Source: Campylobacteraceae bacterium
Lineage (GTDB): Bacteria; Campylobacterota; Campylobacteria; Campylobacterales; Campylobacteraceae
Direction: 5' to 3'
DNA length: 64,000 nt
Assembly (NCBI GenBank): GCA_031266555.1
Contig: JAISAU010000024.1
Coordinates: forward strand, 32,671-96,670
Shown: one piece after another, positions 1 to 8,399 of the stretch
Numbering within the stretch: the first letter of the stretch is position 1
How the letters are laid out: each line of letters begins with the position of its first letter
The notes under the pieces: model-generated
What the model was told of the DNA's origin: nothing
Databases searched by the model: none
The model's input: only the letters and a program-made list of their open reading frames with translations
Position numbers and translations under genes: made by a program

Positions 1-1
1 T

Positions 2-523
2 TACGGCAAAAATGTAAAAATTAATTTTGAGACAATTGCTAGCGTTATCGGCGTATTTGAAAGAACATTGGTTACTCCTTCGCCGTATGACGACTTTTTG
101 AACGGAAAGTTAAACGCTCTTAGCGAAAAGGAACAAGCAGGACTTGATCTTTTCATGGAAAAGGGCTGTACGGCCTGTCATAACGGTATAGCTTTAGGCG
201 GAACCATGCAACCGTTTCAAGTTGCTGAAAAATACAAATTTATATCTTTAGGTAACTTTGTAGGCGACAAAGACGGTATGGTTAAAACCCCGACTTTAAG
301 AAATATAGCTGAAACAGCTCCGTATTTCCACAATGGCGGTATTTGGAATTTAAAAGACGCTGTAAAAGAGATGGGAAGCGTACAGCTTGGAATCGATATC
401 TCAGATGAAGAAGCCGATAGTATTGTTGATTTTCTAAATAGTTTAACAGGTAAAAAACCCGTTATAACATATCCGATATTGCCGGCAAGTACGGATAAAA
501 CTCCAAAACCAAGCGCGGATTAG
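2..523 (+). CDS. Cytochrome c peroxidase / MauG family, C-terminal part (5' end outside window)
   Basis: Open from the first bases of the window, so only the last 173 residues are present. A c-type haem motif CTACH lies at visible residues 56-60, and TPTLRN followed by APYFHNGG is typical of bacterial di-haem cytochrome c peroxidases, periplasmic enzymes that reduce hydrogen peroxide with electrons from cytochrome c. By family knowledge the visible haem would be the C-terminal electron-transferring one; the N-terminal peroxidatic haem must lie upstream. The tail after the domain is a short Pro/Lys-rich extension ending KPSAD. A TACATGTA-based hairpin follows the stop codon. The internal ATG-like codon at 68 is not the start, because family sequence continues upstream of it. 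Confidence 0.88.
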   Translation, partial: YGKNVKINFETIASVIGVFERTLVTPSPYDDFLNGKLNALSEKEQAGLDLFMEKGCTACHNGIALGGTMQPFQVAEKYKFISLGNFVGDKDGMVKTPTLRNIAETAPYFHNGGIWNLKDAVKEMGSVQLGIDISDEEADSIVDFLNSLTGKKPVITYPILPASTDKTPKPSAD

Positions 524-531
524 TCAAAAAA

Positions 532-565
532 CTTTACATGTAAGCTTTTTATCTTACATGTAAAG
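532..565 (+). terminator. Hairpin after the peroxidase gene, built from two TACATGTA motifs
   Basis: A perfect 13-bp inverted repeat (ctttacatgtaag at 532-544, its complement at 553-565) with an 8-base loop, starting 9 bases after the stop codon. There is no clear T-run after it, so intrinsic termination is possible but unproven. Each arm contains one copy of the TACATGTA palindrome that recurs through the window. Confidence 0.5.
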
Positions 566-639
566 GTCTTAATCTATTATTCAAATTACTATTTTACGTT
601 CATATTGTCAGACAAATAAAACGTCTTTTCTCTGCTTTA

Positions 640-885
640 ATTTTGCCGCTCAAGCTACAATACTTCCGCTAGAGTAGGAGTTGGTTTATTGGTCTGCCTC
701 AACACTTCCTGCTATACCGCCAACATTCTCATTGCTCATGACGTCACTGTTTGGCAAGCATAGACTATGTAGTATTCCAAGCAGCCCCGATATTATAGCC
801 CCTATTGCATTTCCTACCGAGTAAACATGATTGTATTGCTACTGTCAGCTACTCCTACGATATCACCAACTTCATAGTAGTCTTT
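640..885 (-). pseudogene. Decayed fragment of a GLUG-repeat surface protein gene
   Basis: Read on the minus strand, short stretches translate to GLUG-type repeat sequence, for example NENVGGIAGSVEA, VYSVGNAIG and VGDIVGVADSSNTI, but stops and frame changes separate them. The DNA aligns by eye with the intact repeat gene at the other end of the window (about 655-755 with 63590-63690, and 826-875 with 63699-63750). It is therefore a broken relative of that gene, not a random open frame. About 70 bases between the two matching blocks do not align well. No start codon or ribosome-binding site is visible. Confidence 0.72.
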
Positions 886-894
886 ACAATAACC

Positions 895-934
895 AAAAAA
901 CTATCAAAGACGCTTTTAAAAATATCTTTGATAG
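895..934 (-). terminator. Rho-independent terminator of the nadM-nadV operon
   Basis: A perfect 10-bp inverted repeat (ctatcaaaga 901-910 and tctttgatag 925-934) with a 14-base loop. On the minus strand the stem is followed directly by TTTTTT (plus-strand aaaaaa at 895-900). It lies about 50 bases past the nadV stop codon, as expected for an intrinsic terminator. Confidence 0.72.
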
Positions 935-986
935 TTATGCATTTAAATTTTCTTATCGCAAAAGAAGCTGGAAATCAAGCGTTTTA

Positions 987-2291
987 TTAATCCGCCAAAT
1001 CCTCAAATTTATACTCTTTAATCAAATCTCCGTTCAGATAAACGGTCTCAAGTGCGTTTATAAAAGTATCTTTATCAAGATCTCGCACTATGTATTTCCC
1101 ATCTGCAAATTCCGCTCCGATTCTACCGCTTTTACTCTTTTTGGAAGGGTCGGTGACAGGACTTTTACAAATTCCGCGCCACTCTCCGTCAATCTTTATA
1201 GCGCTCGCTTTATACGCGAAACTATACATGTCTCTATTGACTTTTTGAAGCAACGCTGCTCCCATGCCAAAATTTACATTGTCCGCGCTCCAACCGCTTT
1301 TTGTTATAAGAGACAATATCTTATCTATCATATCTATATTTATACCGTCCCCCCAAATAATTCTTACATTATTTAAAAGTTTTCCGTCCTCGGCGTTTGT
1401 AAAGCCAAAATTATCCGCTAAACTATTTAAAGTGTATGGAATAAGCTCTAGCGGATTTCCGCTATCCGGTCTTATAACTATAGTCGCTTCGCTTTTTTTT
1501 ACCTGCTCTTTAAGTTCTTTACCCCAAATCTCATCCACAGCTTTTTTATAGTTGTAGCTATCGCTTACGCACGCTAAAAGAGCTCCGTTTTTCGCGTAAA
1601 TATTTAACGTATTGGAGTACGCGTCTTTTTCGTTTTTCCAAGATGTAACCGTGCTGTGCTCCATAGCGGGAATTGAAAAACCGGCGATATTGGCGTTATA
1701 ATATTTTCTAGCGCCTAAAAGCGATATAGCGGTATCGGTGCCTCTGAAATTCAAAAGATGAGCCATTCCGCCGATTAACGCGTTTTCTTGACATGAAACG
1801 CCGCGCGAACCAAAATCATGAACTTTAAAATCGGCATTTTGCGTATATTTTCGCACAACTTTTTTAATATTATAAGAGTTTGTAGCAACCGTCGTAGGAT
1901 ACCACAAACGCAACAAAAACGTCTCTATAAAACTTACAAGCCAGCCAAATCTATCGTCTGTGCTTTGAATGCTTACAAGAGGAATTTGCGTGGGATAAAC
2001 TCCACCCTCTTTTAACGCTTTGATTTTCAAGGGAAAATATCCAAGCTCCAGCAACTCTTCAAATCCTTTTTCATTGAATGGAAGTCCGTGCGAAGTTATA
2101 ATCTCTTTCGCCTCTTTTATATCATCTCGTGCGTACATTTTCATAAGCATCTTTTTGATGATATATTGCAATCCGAAAAACTTCACCTCATCTCCGTACC
2201 TTGCCTCAATATAAGAAAAAAGCCCCTCGTTTTTGGGGTATTGGGCAAAATGGCTGTATTTATAGCTATCGCTATCAAGTAGAAAATTCAT
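987..2291 (-). CDS. nadV: Nicotinamide phosphoribosyltransferase (NAMPT/NadV type)
   Basis: Converts nicotinamide and PRPP to nicotinamide mononucleotide in the cytoplasm, the entry step of non-deamidating NAD salvage. Recognised by the NAMPT pattern HDFGSRG, then NFRGTDTA, then PAMEHSTVTSW with the catalytic-type His, and RPDSGNP. Length (434 aa) is near the bacterial NadV norm of about 460-480. The ATG at 2291 is chosen because AGAGG lies six bases upstream; an earlier in-frame start at 2324 would add 11 residues with no better signal. The upstream co-directional gene encodes NMN adenylyltransferase, so the two genes form a complete nicotinamide-to-NAD route. An intrinsic terminator follows at 895-934. 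Confidence 0.92.
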   Translation of the reverse strand: MNFLLDSDSYKYSHFAQYPKNEGLFSYIEARYGDEVKFFGLQYIIKKMLMKMYARDDIKEAKEIITSHGLPFNEKGFEELLELGYFPLKIKALKEGGVYPTQIPLVSIQSTDDRFGWLVSFIETFLLRLWYPTTVATNSYNIKKVVRKYTQNADFKVHDFGSRGVSCQENALIGGMAHLLNFRGTDTAISLLGARKYYNANIAGFSIPAMEHSTVTSWKNEKDAYSNTLNIYAKNGALLACVSDSYNYKKAVDEIWGKELKEQVKKSEATIVIRPDSGNPLELIPYTLNSLADNFGFTNAEDGKLLNNVRIIWGDGINIDMIDKILSLITKSGWSADNVNFGMGAALLQKVNRDMYSFAYKASAIKIDGEWRGICKSPVTDPSKKSKSGRIGAEFADGKYIVRDLDKDTFINALETVYLNGDLIKEYKFEDLAD

Positions 2292-2386
2292 TTTAAACCT
2301 CTTTGGTTTATAGTCAAAACTCAAGCTCTCCGCTTTGAGCGCCGATTTTTACTCTAAAAGCGCTACCCTTTAAAAACCACAAAAGC

Positions 2387-3367
2387 TCAAATATTCGTAA
2401 GCTTTCTTATTATGTGGAAATGGTCTTCAAACATCATAGAGCGATTCTCTTTCACTTTTGAAAGAGGTATCCAAAAAGCTTTTTTAGCGTCGTCTCCGCC
2501 CTTTACCGCTGGCAATTCCGCTCCTCCAAGCTGCAATAAAAACGCGTGCGTTATCGTGCGTCCTCTCGTGCTTCTGTCTGGTTTATCAAATACTTCTGAC
2601 TTTTTTATGCTGCCTATAAGCGCAGCTTTTGAAAGTTTAATACGCGTCTCCTCTCTAAGCTCTTTTATCGCGCTCTCTTGAATAGTGAGTTTACTCTCTA
2701 AAAACCCTCCGGGAAGCGCGTATAGCCCTTTACCCGGATTGCCGCCTCGCACTACAAGCAATACATGTCCATTACAAATCGTAACGCAATCTGTTGTGAC
2801 AAATATCGGTTCATACGGCGCTTTGCTCCACGCCTCTTTCATTTTTAGATGATTTTGATACTCTTCTATCCTATTTTGCCACTCTTCTGTTCGCATAAAA
2901 TCTTTTACGATTTTCTCTACATGTAAAGGCAGCGTATTTTTTGGAATATTGCCTTTGTAAAGCTCTTCTCTAATAGTAGTGGCGTTTATTTTTTTGTAAT
3001 TATCTATATTTTTTAACGTCCATTGCGGAAAACTTTTAAGATAGTAACTGCTTTCGTCTTTATCGTGTCCTATAATATAAACTTTATCGTATTTATAATC
3101 ATATCTTGAGACTTTTTCTTGTATCTCCGCAAGCCACGGCGAATCGTCAAACGGATAGTCGGATATCTCTTCTATAAAAGTAGCGTACGGTTTTAACATT
3201 TCGCGCACAAGGGTCGTAGGAAAAGGATTTTTGATGTTTCTAGCTTCCGTAGCCGAGCCTATAAGCGTCAGCACATCGCCAATCTTTCGAGCATATTCCA
3301 AAACATACAGATGTCCGTTATGCAGAGGTTGGAAACGTCCGATGTAGATGGAAAGAGTAGCGTTCAT
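2387..3367 (-). CDS. nadM: Bifunctional NMN adenylyltransferase / Nudix hydrolase (NadM-Nudix)
   Basis: The N-terminal half (about residues 1-170) is a NadM-type nucleotidyltransferase with GRFQPLHNGH at residues 10-19 and the C-terminal ATP-binding type signature TTIREELY. The C-terminal half (about 185-326) is a Nudix domain with GGFLESK followed by KELREET. This architecture is known from Synechocystis slr0787 and Francisella: the first domain makes NAD from NMN and ATP, the second hydrolyses ADP-ribose or related compounds. It sits upstream of nadV on the same strand. Oddity: in the Nudix box G-x5-E-x7-REUxEE, the first Glu position is Leu (GFLESKL) while REExT is intact, so hydrolase activity is less certain. 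AAGGCG lies before the ATG. Confidence 0.9.
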   Translation of the reverse strand: MNATLSIYIGRFQPLHNGHLYVLEYARKIGDVLTLIGSATEARNIKNPFPTTLVREMLKPYATFIEEISDYPFDDSPWLAEIQEKVSRYDYKYDKVYIIGHDKDESSYYLKSFPQWTLKNIDNYKKINATTIREELYKGNIPKNTLPLHVEKIVKDFMRTEEWQNRIEEYQNHLKMKEAWSKAPYEPIFVTTDCVTICNGHVLLVVRGGNPGKGLYALPGGFLESKLTIQESAIKELREETRIKLSKAALIGSIKKSEVFDKPDRSTRGRTITHAFLLQLGGAELPAVKGGDDAKKAFWIPLSKVKENRSMMFEDHFHIIRKLTNI

Positions 3368-3527
3368 ATATCGCCTTGTCAGTATTTTTAGTATTTAAAA
3401 TCACGAATTATATCATAACTCGCAATTTTAAATATTTTTAGTTATCAAATGAAATGAGGTTTTATAAAATCTTGCTTTAAATAAAAAATCGCTTTTAAAT
3501 TGAAAAATCCATATTTTTTATAAGACT

Positions 3528-4016
3528 CTATTTTAAAAGTCCATCTAAAACATACTGTTCCCAATCTTTTCTCGGAAGCTCTTTTTTTCTGATTTCGTGA
3601 TACAGCTCTTCTATTTTTTTATTGTATTTGTCATATGGGAAATATGGAAAGTGGACAAGCCAAGCCTCTTTTATAAGTCTTAGAGTTATTTTGTCCCTAA
3701 GCCATGCCGTAAAATAGTTAAAGCTGATAAAAACGCATGATGTGGCGAATATAACTCCTAAAATCGGAATATGATTATTAATGCTCGGCATAAGATGAAT
3801 AAGCGCGATAAACGGCAGCAATATACAAACGCATATCACAGCATACGCGAAATACGCTTTTGTTATATTCATTCTAAAATTAAGCTTTGCGGGGTCAACA
3901 TACATTCCCTCGTTATAAAACGCGTTAGCGGCAAGCAAATCTTTATAACGCACAGGTTGCTTTGAAACGGTAAAAATATAATCGATCATTCTGTCTTTTA
4001 AAGATTTTTTGCTCAT
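3528..4016 (-). CDS. Small membrane protein of unknown function
   Basis: Not recognised. A 162-residue protein with a basic start, two hydrophobic segments (roughly residues 58-80 and 86-108) that look like transmembrane helices, and a charged C-terminal tail rich in Lys, Glu and aromatic residues that should lie in the cytoplasm. The ATG at 4016 has AAGGAG six bases upstream and is preferred over an in-frame start at 4040. It lies between the macro-domain gene and nadM on the same strand, with gaps of 45 and 160 bases, so co-transcription with the upstream leu-macro group is plausible. Confidence 0.7.
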   Translation of the reverse strand: MSKKSLKDRMIDYIFTVSKQPVRYKDLLAANAFYNEGMYVDPAKLNFRMNITKAYFAYAVICVCILLPFIALIHLMPSINNHIPILGVIFATSCVFISFNYFTAWLRDKITLRLIKEAWLVHFPYFPYDKYNKKIEELYHEIRKKELPRKDWEQYVLDGLLK

Positions 4017-4061
4017 TGAAAACTCCTTTTTTAAACGCATTGCAAAGCCTACATGTAGGCT

Positions 4062-4523
4062 TTATTTTAAATCATATACAAATACTTTGATTCCGACATT
4101 TAAAAGAGTTTGCTTGATAACAAACTCTACCTTTTCCCACTTTCCTCCCGCGAGCCCGCAGCCAATTCGAGGCATATGCACGCTGGAACTATTTTGAAGC
4201 GCGAAATCAGCTACTTTTTCAAGACATTTTTCCAAAGCGTCGTATCGTATGGGAGGCACGCCGTTTAAATGTTTGACATCTTTTTGAGCTATCATATTCG
4301 CGACCGTTATCTCTTTTTCTACATGCACAAATTGAACTTCGCCTAAAATAAAATTCTCTTTTAAGTTAAACCACTCAAGATAGGCTTCTTGCGGTTTTAT
4401 CCATCTTTTAGATATTGACAATACAAACCCTTCGCCCCATCCGCCTATATCGTTGCAAATGTGAGCTATTATTTTATTTCCATCTCCTATCGGATTTGTA
4501 GCGTCTCCTATGATTATCCTCAT
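4062..4523 (-). CDS. Macro-domain protein (ADP-ribose-1''-phosphatase / de-ADP-ribosylation type)
   Basis: A 153-residue single macro domain. GDATNPIG near the N-terminus (residues 5-12), AHICNDIGGWG, and GCGLAGGKWEKVE near the C-terminus match macro proteins of the yeast Poa1p / Appr-1''-p-processing kind, which bind ADP-ribose and hydrolyse its derivatives. It starts two bases past the leuB stop codon, so it is translated from the leuD-leuB transcript. Its neighbours on the other side are NAD salvage genes, which fits recovery or clearance of ADP-ribose compounds, but that link is inference. Confidence 0.82.
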   Translation of the reverse strand: MRIIIGDATNPIGDGNKIIAHICNDIGGWGEGFVLSISKRWIKPQEAYLEWFNLKENFILGEVQFVHVEKEITVANMIAQKDVKHLNGVPPIRYDALEKCLEKVADFALQNSSSVHMPRIGCGLAGGKWEKVEFVIKQTLLNVGIKVFVYDLK

Positions 4524-4525
4524 AT

Positions 4526-5596
4526 CTAAAGTTTGGAAACCCTATCGGCGATGATAGAACCTATCTCGTTTGTAGTACAAATCTCTTTCGCGTCAAACTG
4601 CGAAATATCTTTTGTCCTATAACCCTCTTTCAACACCTCTTTTACAGCCGCTTCTATTCTATCAGCGGCGCTCATTTCGTCTAAAGAAAATCTAAGCATC
4701 ATAGCCGCGCTTAAAATTGTAGCTATCGGATTTGCTATGCCTTGCTTCGCGATATCCGGAGCCGAACCGTGAATAGGCTCAAAAAGTCCTACTTTACCGC
4801 CTATGGAAGCGGAAGGCAAAAGTCCAATAGAGCCGCTTATCATACTCGCTTCATCGCTCAATATATCGCCGAAAAGATTACTTGTTAATATAACGTCAAA
4901 TTGTCTTGGATTTCTTATAAGCTGCATAGCGGCATTGTCTATATACATGTGAGATAAGGAAACGTCTTTATACTCTTTTGCGACCTCTTCTACGGTATCG
5001 CGCCAAAGCTGACTTACTTCCAAAACGTTTGACTTGTCCACAGAGCAGACTTTTTTGTCTCTTTTTTGCGCCGCTTGAAACGCTACGTGAGCTATCCTTA
5101 CTATCTCCTCTTTTTCATAAACCATAGTATTGTACGCTCTATTTCCGTCATTCGCTCTTGGCTGTCCAAAATATATGCCGCCGATAAGCTCTCTTACGAC
5201 AAGCAAATTCACACCTTTCACAACTTCGTGTTTTAAAGTGCTCGCGTTAATAAGTTCGTCAAACACAGCGGTAGGACGAAGATTCGCGAATACTCCGAGG
5301 CTTTTACGAAGTTTTAAAAGACCGCTTTCAGGTCTTTTTTCCCGCGGCAATTTATCCCATTTCTCGCCGCCTATAGCTCCGAAAAGTACGGCGTCCGAAG
5401 CTAAACATCCATCAATCGTTTGTTGAGGAAGCGGTTCGCCTTTCAAATCTATAGCTACGCCGCCCATCAAAAAATCGTTATAAGTCATAGTAAAATTCTC
5501 TTTTGAGCTTGCCGCGTCCAACACTTTAACCGCTTCGTCAATGATTTCAGGACCGATACCGTCGCCTCTTATTAAAGCTATTTTATAATGTTTCAT
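4526..5596 (-). CDS. leuB: 3-isopropylmalate dehydrogenase
   Basis: Oxidatively decarboxylates 3-isopropylmalate with NAD in leucine biosynthesis. 356 residues, full family length. The start [13 protein letters not shown] and the dehydrogenase signature [19 protein letters not shown] are characteristic, with the conserved metal-binding Asp residues and the C-terminal [16 protein letters not shown] stretch (here [13 protein letters not shown]). AAGG precedes the ATG. It follows leuD by 73 bases and is followed at once by the macro-domain gene. No leuA or leuC is in the window. Confidence 0.96.
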   Translation of the reverse strand: MKHYKIALIRGDGIGPEIIDEAVKVLDAASSKENFTMTYNDFLMGGVAIDLKGEPLPQQTIDGCLASDAVLFGAIGGEKWDKLPREKRPESGLLKLRKSLGVFANLRPTAVFDELINASTLKHEVVKGVNLLVVRELIGGIYFGQPRANDGNRAYNTMVYEKEEIVRIAHVAFQAAQKRDKKVCSVDKSNVLEVSQLWRDTVEEVAKEYKDVSLSHMYIDNAAMQLIRNPRQFDVILTSNLFGDILSDEASMISGSIGLLPSASIGGKVGLFEPIHGSAPDIAKQGIANPIATILSAAMMLRFSLDEMSAADRIEAAVKEVLKEGYRTKDISQFDAKEICTTNEIGSIIADRVSKL

Positions 5597-5669
5597 ATTT
5601 TTCCTTTTGTTTTTATCCGCTATCGCGACAAAACGTCTCTAATTCCAAATCTGTCAAAATTATCGCTTT

Positions 5670-6164
5670 TTACGCTTTCATCTTTTTTTGCGCGTATTTG
5701 ATAAGTCCGCCCGCGTTTATAAGTTCTTGCATAAAAGGAGGAATGGCGGTAAATTTATAAACTTTATCAACGGTTATATTTTTGATAGTTCCCTCTTCCA
5801 AATCAATTTCAATTTGTTCGCCCTCTTTTATCTCGTCAGTGTCGGAAAGTTCAAATATCGGAAGTCCCATATTAAAAGAGTTTCTATAAAATATTCTGGC
5901 AAAACTTTTAGCCACGACAGCGCTTACTCCTGCGGCTTTAAGAGCTATAGGAGCGTGTTCGCGGCTACTGCCGCAACCAAAATTTTCCCCCGCCACTATC
6001 ACATCGCCTTTATTTAACTTTTTGACAAAATCAGGATCGGCGTCTTCCATAACGTGCTTTGCTAACTCGCTTGGCTCCGATGTATTCAGATAACGCGCCG
6101 CGATAATAAGGTCTGTGTCCACATTGTCGCCAAAACGCCATACATGTGCTTTTATCTTACTCAT
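5670..6164 (-). CDS. leuD: 3-isopropylmalate dehydratase small subunit
   Basis: 164 residues, the short LeuD form. GENFGCGSSREH at residues 59-70 is the swivel-domain signature of aconitase-family small subunits; DNVDTDLIIAARYL near the start is also diagnostic. With LeuC it isomerises 2- to 3-isopropylmalate; leuC is not visible here. AAGGA precedes the ATG at 6164. First gene of the leuD-leuB-macro run. A homoaconitase or citraconate small subunit is possible in principle, but leuB next door supports leucine synthesis. Confidence 0.93.
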   Translation of the reverse strand: MSKIKAHVWRFGDNVDTDLIIAARYLNTSEPSELAKHVMEDADPDFVKKLNKGDVIVAGENFGCGSSREHAPIALKAAGVSAVVAKSFARIFYRNSFNMGLPIFELSDTDEIKEGEQIEIDLEEGTIKNITVDKVYKFTAIPPFMQELINAGGLIKYAQKKMKA

Positions 6165-6250
6165 AAATATCCTTGAAAAAGATACAAATTAAAACTATTA
6201 TTTTAGCGAAATCTATTTATGAAAGAGATTAAAATACTTCTATATTTCTA

Positions 6251-6432
6251 TGGATTGCTTCGTCGCTTATGCTCCTCGCAATGACACAATGGGTTGTTAC
6301 GTCATTGCGAGCGAAGCGCGGCAATCCATCTTTTTTCGTTATTTCCACGACCGAACAACAAACTTCCAAAGGAAACACTTATATGAAGTCTCCATCATCG
6401 CGAGCTGGGGCAGTCAGCGAAGCAATCCACTC
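6251..6432. repeat. Cluster of 'tggattgc...gcaatgac' palindromic repeats, upstream side
   Basis: Two copies in opposite orientation form a hairpin: tggattgcttcgtcg...ctcgcaatgac at 6251-6285 and gtcattgcgagcgaag...ggcaatcca at 6301-6328. A worn third copy lies at 6392-6432 (catcgcgag...gcgaagcaatcca). The same family recurs at 7361-7606, near 30075 and 30775, and at 62549-62852. Such repeats are scattered through many bacterial genomes; the element does not encode anything itself. Confidence 0.75.
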
Positions 6433-6464
6433 TCTTCTACGTATGATAACATTAAAAATGAAAT

Positions 6465-7232
6465 TTACGAAAAAACCTTCCATGTTAAAAAGACAAATAG
6501 CAGACTGAGCGAAAACAACAATATTTTTTTGACAAAATTTGAACCTATTTTTATAGCTAAAGAGCTTCCTGCTATATTGCCCGCGATACTAAAAAAGATA
6601 AGTAAAATACCGATAACAAAAAAGATTTTACCTTCCATAGCAAAAACCGCGAAACTGCCAAAAGCAGTTGCTAAATTAAATACTTTTGTCATAGCAGCGG
6701 CTTGCACGAGCGACAGCCCGATAAAAAAATTTAAAGCTATGATGAAAAAACTTCCAACACCGGGACCAAAAAATCCATCGTAAAATCCTAAAAGCAGACA
6801 AATTATCGGCGTAATCAGATAAAATTTTACTTTTGTAATTTTTTTTGCAGTATCAAAACTTTTTCTTGGCAAAAGTACAGCTATAATGCCCACAGGAAGT
6901 AAAAAAAGTATTATTTTGCCGATATTTGCGCTATCAAAATAGAGTATCGCTTTTGTTCCCAAAATTCCGCCGATTATCGCTGTAGGCAGTCCAATTAAAG
7001 CCAAACGCCAGTTTACAAGAGCGTTTTTCGCGTAATTTACAAGAGCGGCAAATTTGCCTATGGTCGCCGACATTTTAGTAGTGCCAAGAGCAAATTCAGG
7101 CGGCGCGCCGACAAGTAAAAATATCGGAATATTTATAAGCCCGCCGCCTCCTGCTATACTATCCACAAATCCAGACACAAAAAAGGTAAAACATAAAATA
7201 ATCGCAATCCAAAATCCAAACTCTAATTCCAT
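6465..7232 (-). CDS. TauE/SafE (TSUP) family membrane permease
   Basis: 255 residues, about eight hydrophobic segments, with the family start of an aliphatic helix followed by GFVDSIAGGGGLINIP (residues about 21-36) and the repeated-half pattern GFYDGFFGPGVGSFF in the middle. Members export or import sulfite, sulfonates or organic acids across the inner membrane; the substrate cannot be told from sequence. The gene stands alone, flanked on both sides by the palindromic repeat family, as if the gene and repeats had been inserted or shuffled as a block. AGAG lies before the ATG at 7232. Confidence 0.85.
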   Translation of the reverse strand: MELEFGFWIAIILCFTFFVSGFVDSIAGGGGLINIPIFLLVGAPPEFALGTTKMSATIGKFAALVNYAKNALVNWRLALIGLPTAIIGGILGTKAILYFDSANIGKIILFLLPVGIIAVLLPRKSFDTAKKITKVKFYLITPIICLLLGFYDGFFGPGVGSFFIIALNFFIGLSLVQAAAMTKVFNLATAFGSFAVFAMEGKIFFVIGILLIFFSIAGNIAGSSLAIKIGSNFVKKILLFSLSLLFVFLTWKVFS

Positions 7233-7360
7233 TTGCTCTCTTCATTTTGCAAAAATCCATTCTTTATCTACATTTTGCACTCCTCATGTGCAGGCGTATT
7301 GTATCCAAATTGTACTTTGCCTTCTGTCGAAGCAAAACGATGAGACAATTCCACCTTTTC

Positions 7361-7606
7361 CGTCATTGCGAGGAGGGAAAAGCACGACAAGGCAATCCAT
7401 CTTCTTCTGTCATTGCGAGACACGAAGTGTCGTGGCAATCCAAAGGAATTGCAAAAATAGTTAGTTATTTTACTTTTTAAAATAAAAACTCGCGATTTTG
7501 AATTTTAAATATTAAACACTTCGTGTTTCTGGATTGCTTCGTCATTTCATTCCTCGCAATGACGGATAGAGTGGATTACTTCATCGCTGACACCCTTCAC
7601 AATGCG
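7361..7606. repeat. Cluster of palindromic repeats, second side of the TauE gene
   Basis: Four copies: cgtcattgcgagg...ggcaatcca at 7361-7399, gtcattgcgagacacg...ggcaatcca at 7409-7442, the inverted form tggattgcttcg...ctcgcaatgac at 7530-7563, and a worn inverted copy at 7571-7606. The second copy has its own inner palindrome acacgaagtgt. The rest of the 404-base gap between 7232 and 7637 holds no recognisable gene. Confidence 0.75.
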
Positions 7607-7636
7607 ATATTTTATCGCCGCATTTACTATAATATT

Positions 7637-8071
7637 TTATTTTATCTTCATATGCAAAATCGGAAACTCTCTTCCTTGCGCGTCTTTGCTTGAATGAGAT
7701 ACAACTTTAAATCCTTTGTGTTCGTAAAATTCTCTTGCTTTATCGTTTTGCTCATTAACATCAACTTCGCTTACACCCATATTATTTATAGCAAAATCCG
7801 TTAAAGCGCTGCCTACGCCTTTTCCAATGTACTTAGGAGAGACGAACAACATCTCTATTTTATTTTCAAAAATGCCGACAAATCCAAATATTTCGCCTTT
7901 CTCATTTTTATACGCATAAATATTTAAATTTGGCAAATATCCGACCACGCACGGCCTAATCTCGGCGATATCGTTATCGGTTAAAAAATGGTGAGTCGCT
8001 TTTACAGATTTTTCCCAAATTAAGACTATCTTCTCATATTCTCTTTTGTCTATCAGCGCTATATTTTTCAT
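7637..8071 (-). CDS. GNAT family N-acetyltransferase
   Basis: 144 residues. The acetyl-CoA binding motif A appears as YIGKGVGSALTDFAI around residues 90-104, followed by VNEQNDKAREFYEHKGF, typical of the GNAT fold. It resembles the YiaC/ElaA-size family; the acceptor is unknown. The ATG at 8071 lies two bases beyond the azlD stop, so it is probably translated by coupling from the azlC-azlD transcript. An in-frame TTG at 8083 overlapping azlD is less likely. Confidence 0.82.
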   Translation of the reverse strand: MKNIALIDKREYEKIVLIWEKSVKATHHFLTDNDIAEIRPCVVGYLPNLNIYAYKNEKGEIFGFVGIFENKIEMLFVSPKYIGKGVGSALTDFAINNMGVSEVDVNEQNDKAREFYEHKGFKVVSHSSKDAQGREFPILHMKIK

Positions 8072-8072
8072 C

Positions 8073-8399
8073 TTAAAAAACAACTCGTATTAGTAACATG
8101 TAAAAAAAAGTAGCGCCTATAATACTCAAAAGCGCGTTTTTAAACTTCACATGTAGTAAAAGCGCGGTCAAAATACCAATAATTTCACTCATTCCGTAAG
8201 GATATTCATTAAAATTTGTATTTCTAATCGCATAGAAAACCAAAACGACCATTATCATTAAAGGCATATTTTTCTCAAAAAGTCTCAAAAGTTTACTCGG
8301 CTTTTGTTCTTTATCAAAAAGCAAAAACGGTAAAACTCTGGTCATAAAAGTAGCGCAAGTCGCCGTTAAAATCGCCAATAATAGATAACCTGACTGCAT
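8073..8399 (-). CDS. azlD: Branched-chain amino acid transport protein, AzlD family
   Basis: 108 residues, four hydrophobic segments, the small subunit that accompanies AzlC in export of branched-chain amino acids. TRVLPFLLF near residue 20 is the usual AzlD start pattern. It begins directly at the azlC stop codon. Placement 2 kb from leuDB is suggestive but the two groups are separated by repeats and the TauE gene. Confidence 0.85.
   Translation of the reverse strand: MQSGYLLLAILTATCATFMTRVLPFLLFDKEQKPSKLLRLFEKNMPLMIMVVLVFYAIRNTNFNEYPYGMSEIIGILTALLLHVKFKNALLSIIGATFFYMLLIRVVF

Noticed and set aside
831..1376. 181-codon open frame on the plus strand
   Set aside because: Overlaps nadV in antisense and the GLUG debris; no ribosome-binding site and composition unlike a protein.
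6250..6783. 177-codon plus-strand open frame
   Set aside because: Consists of the palindromic repeats and the antisense of the TauE gene.
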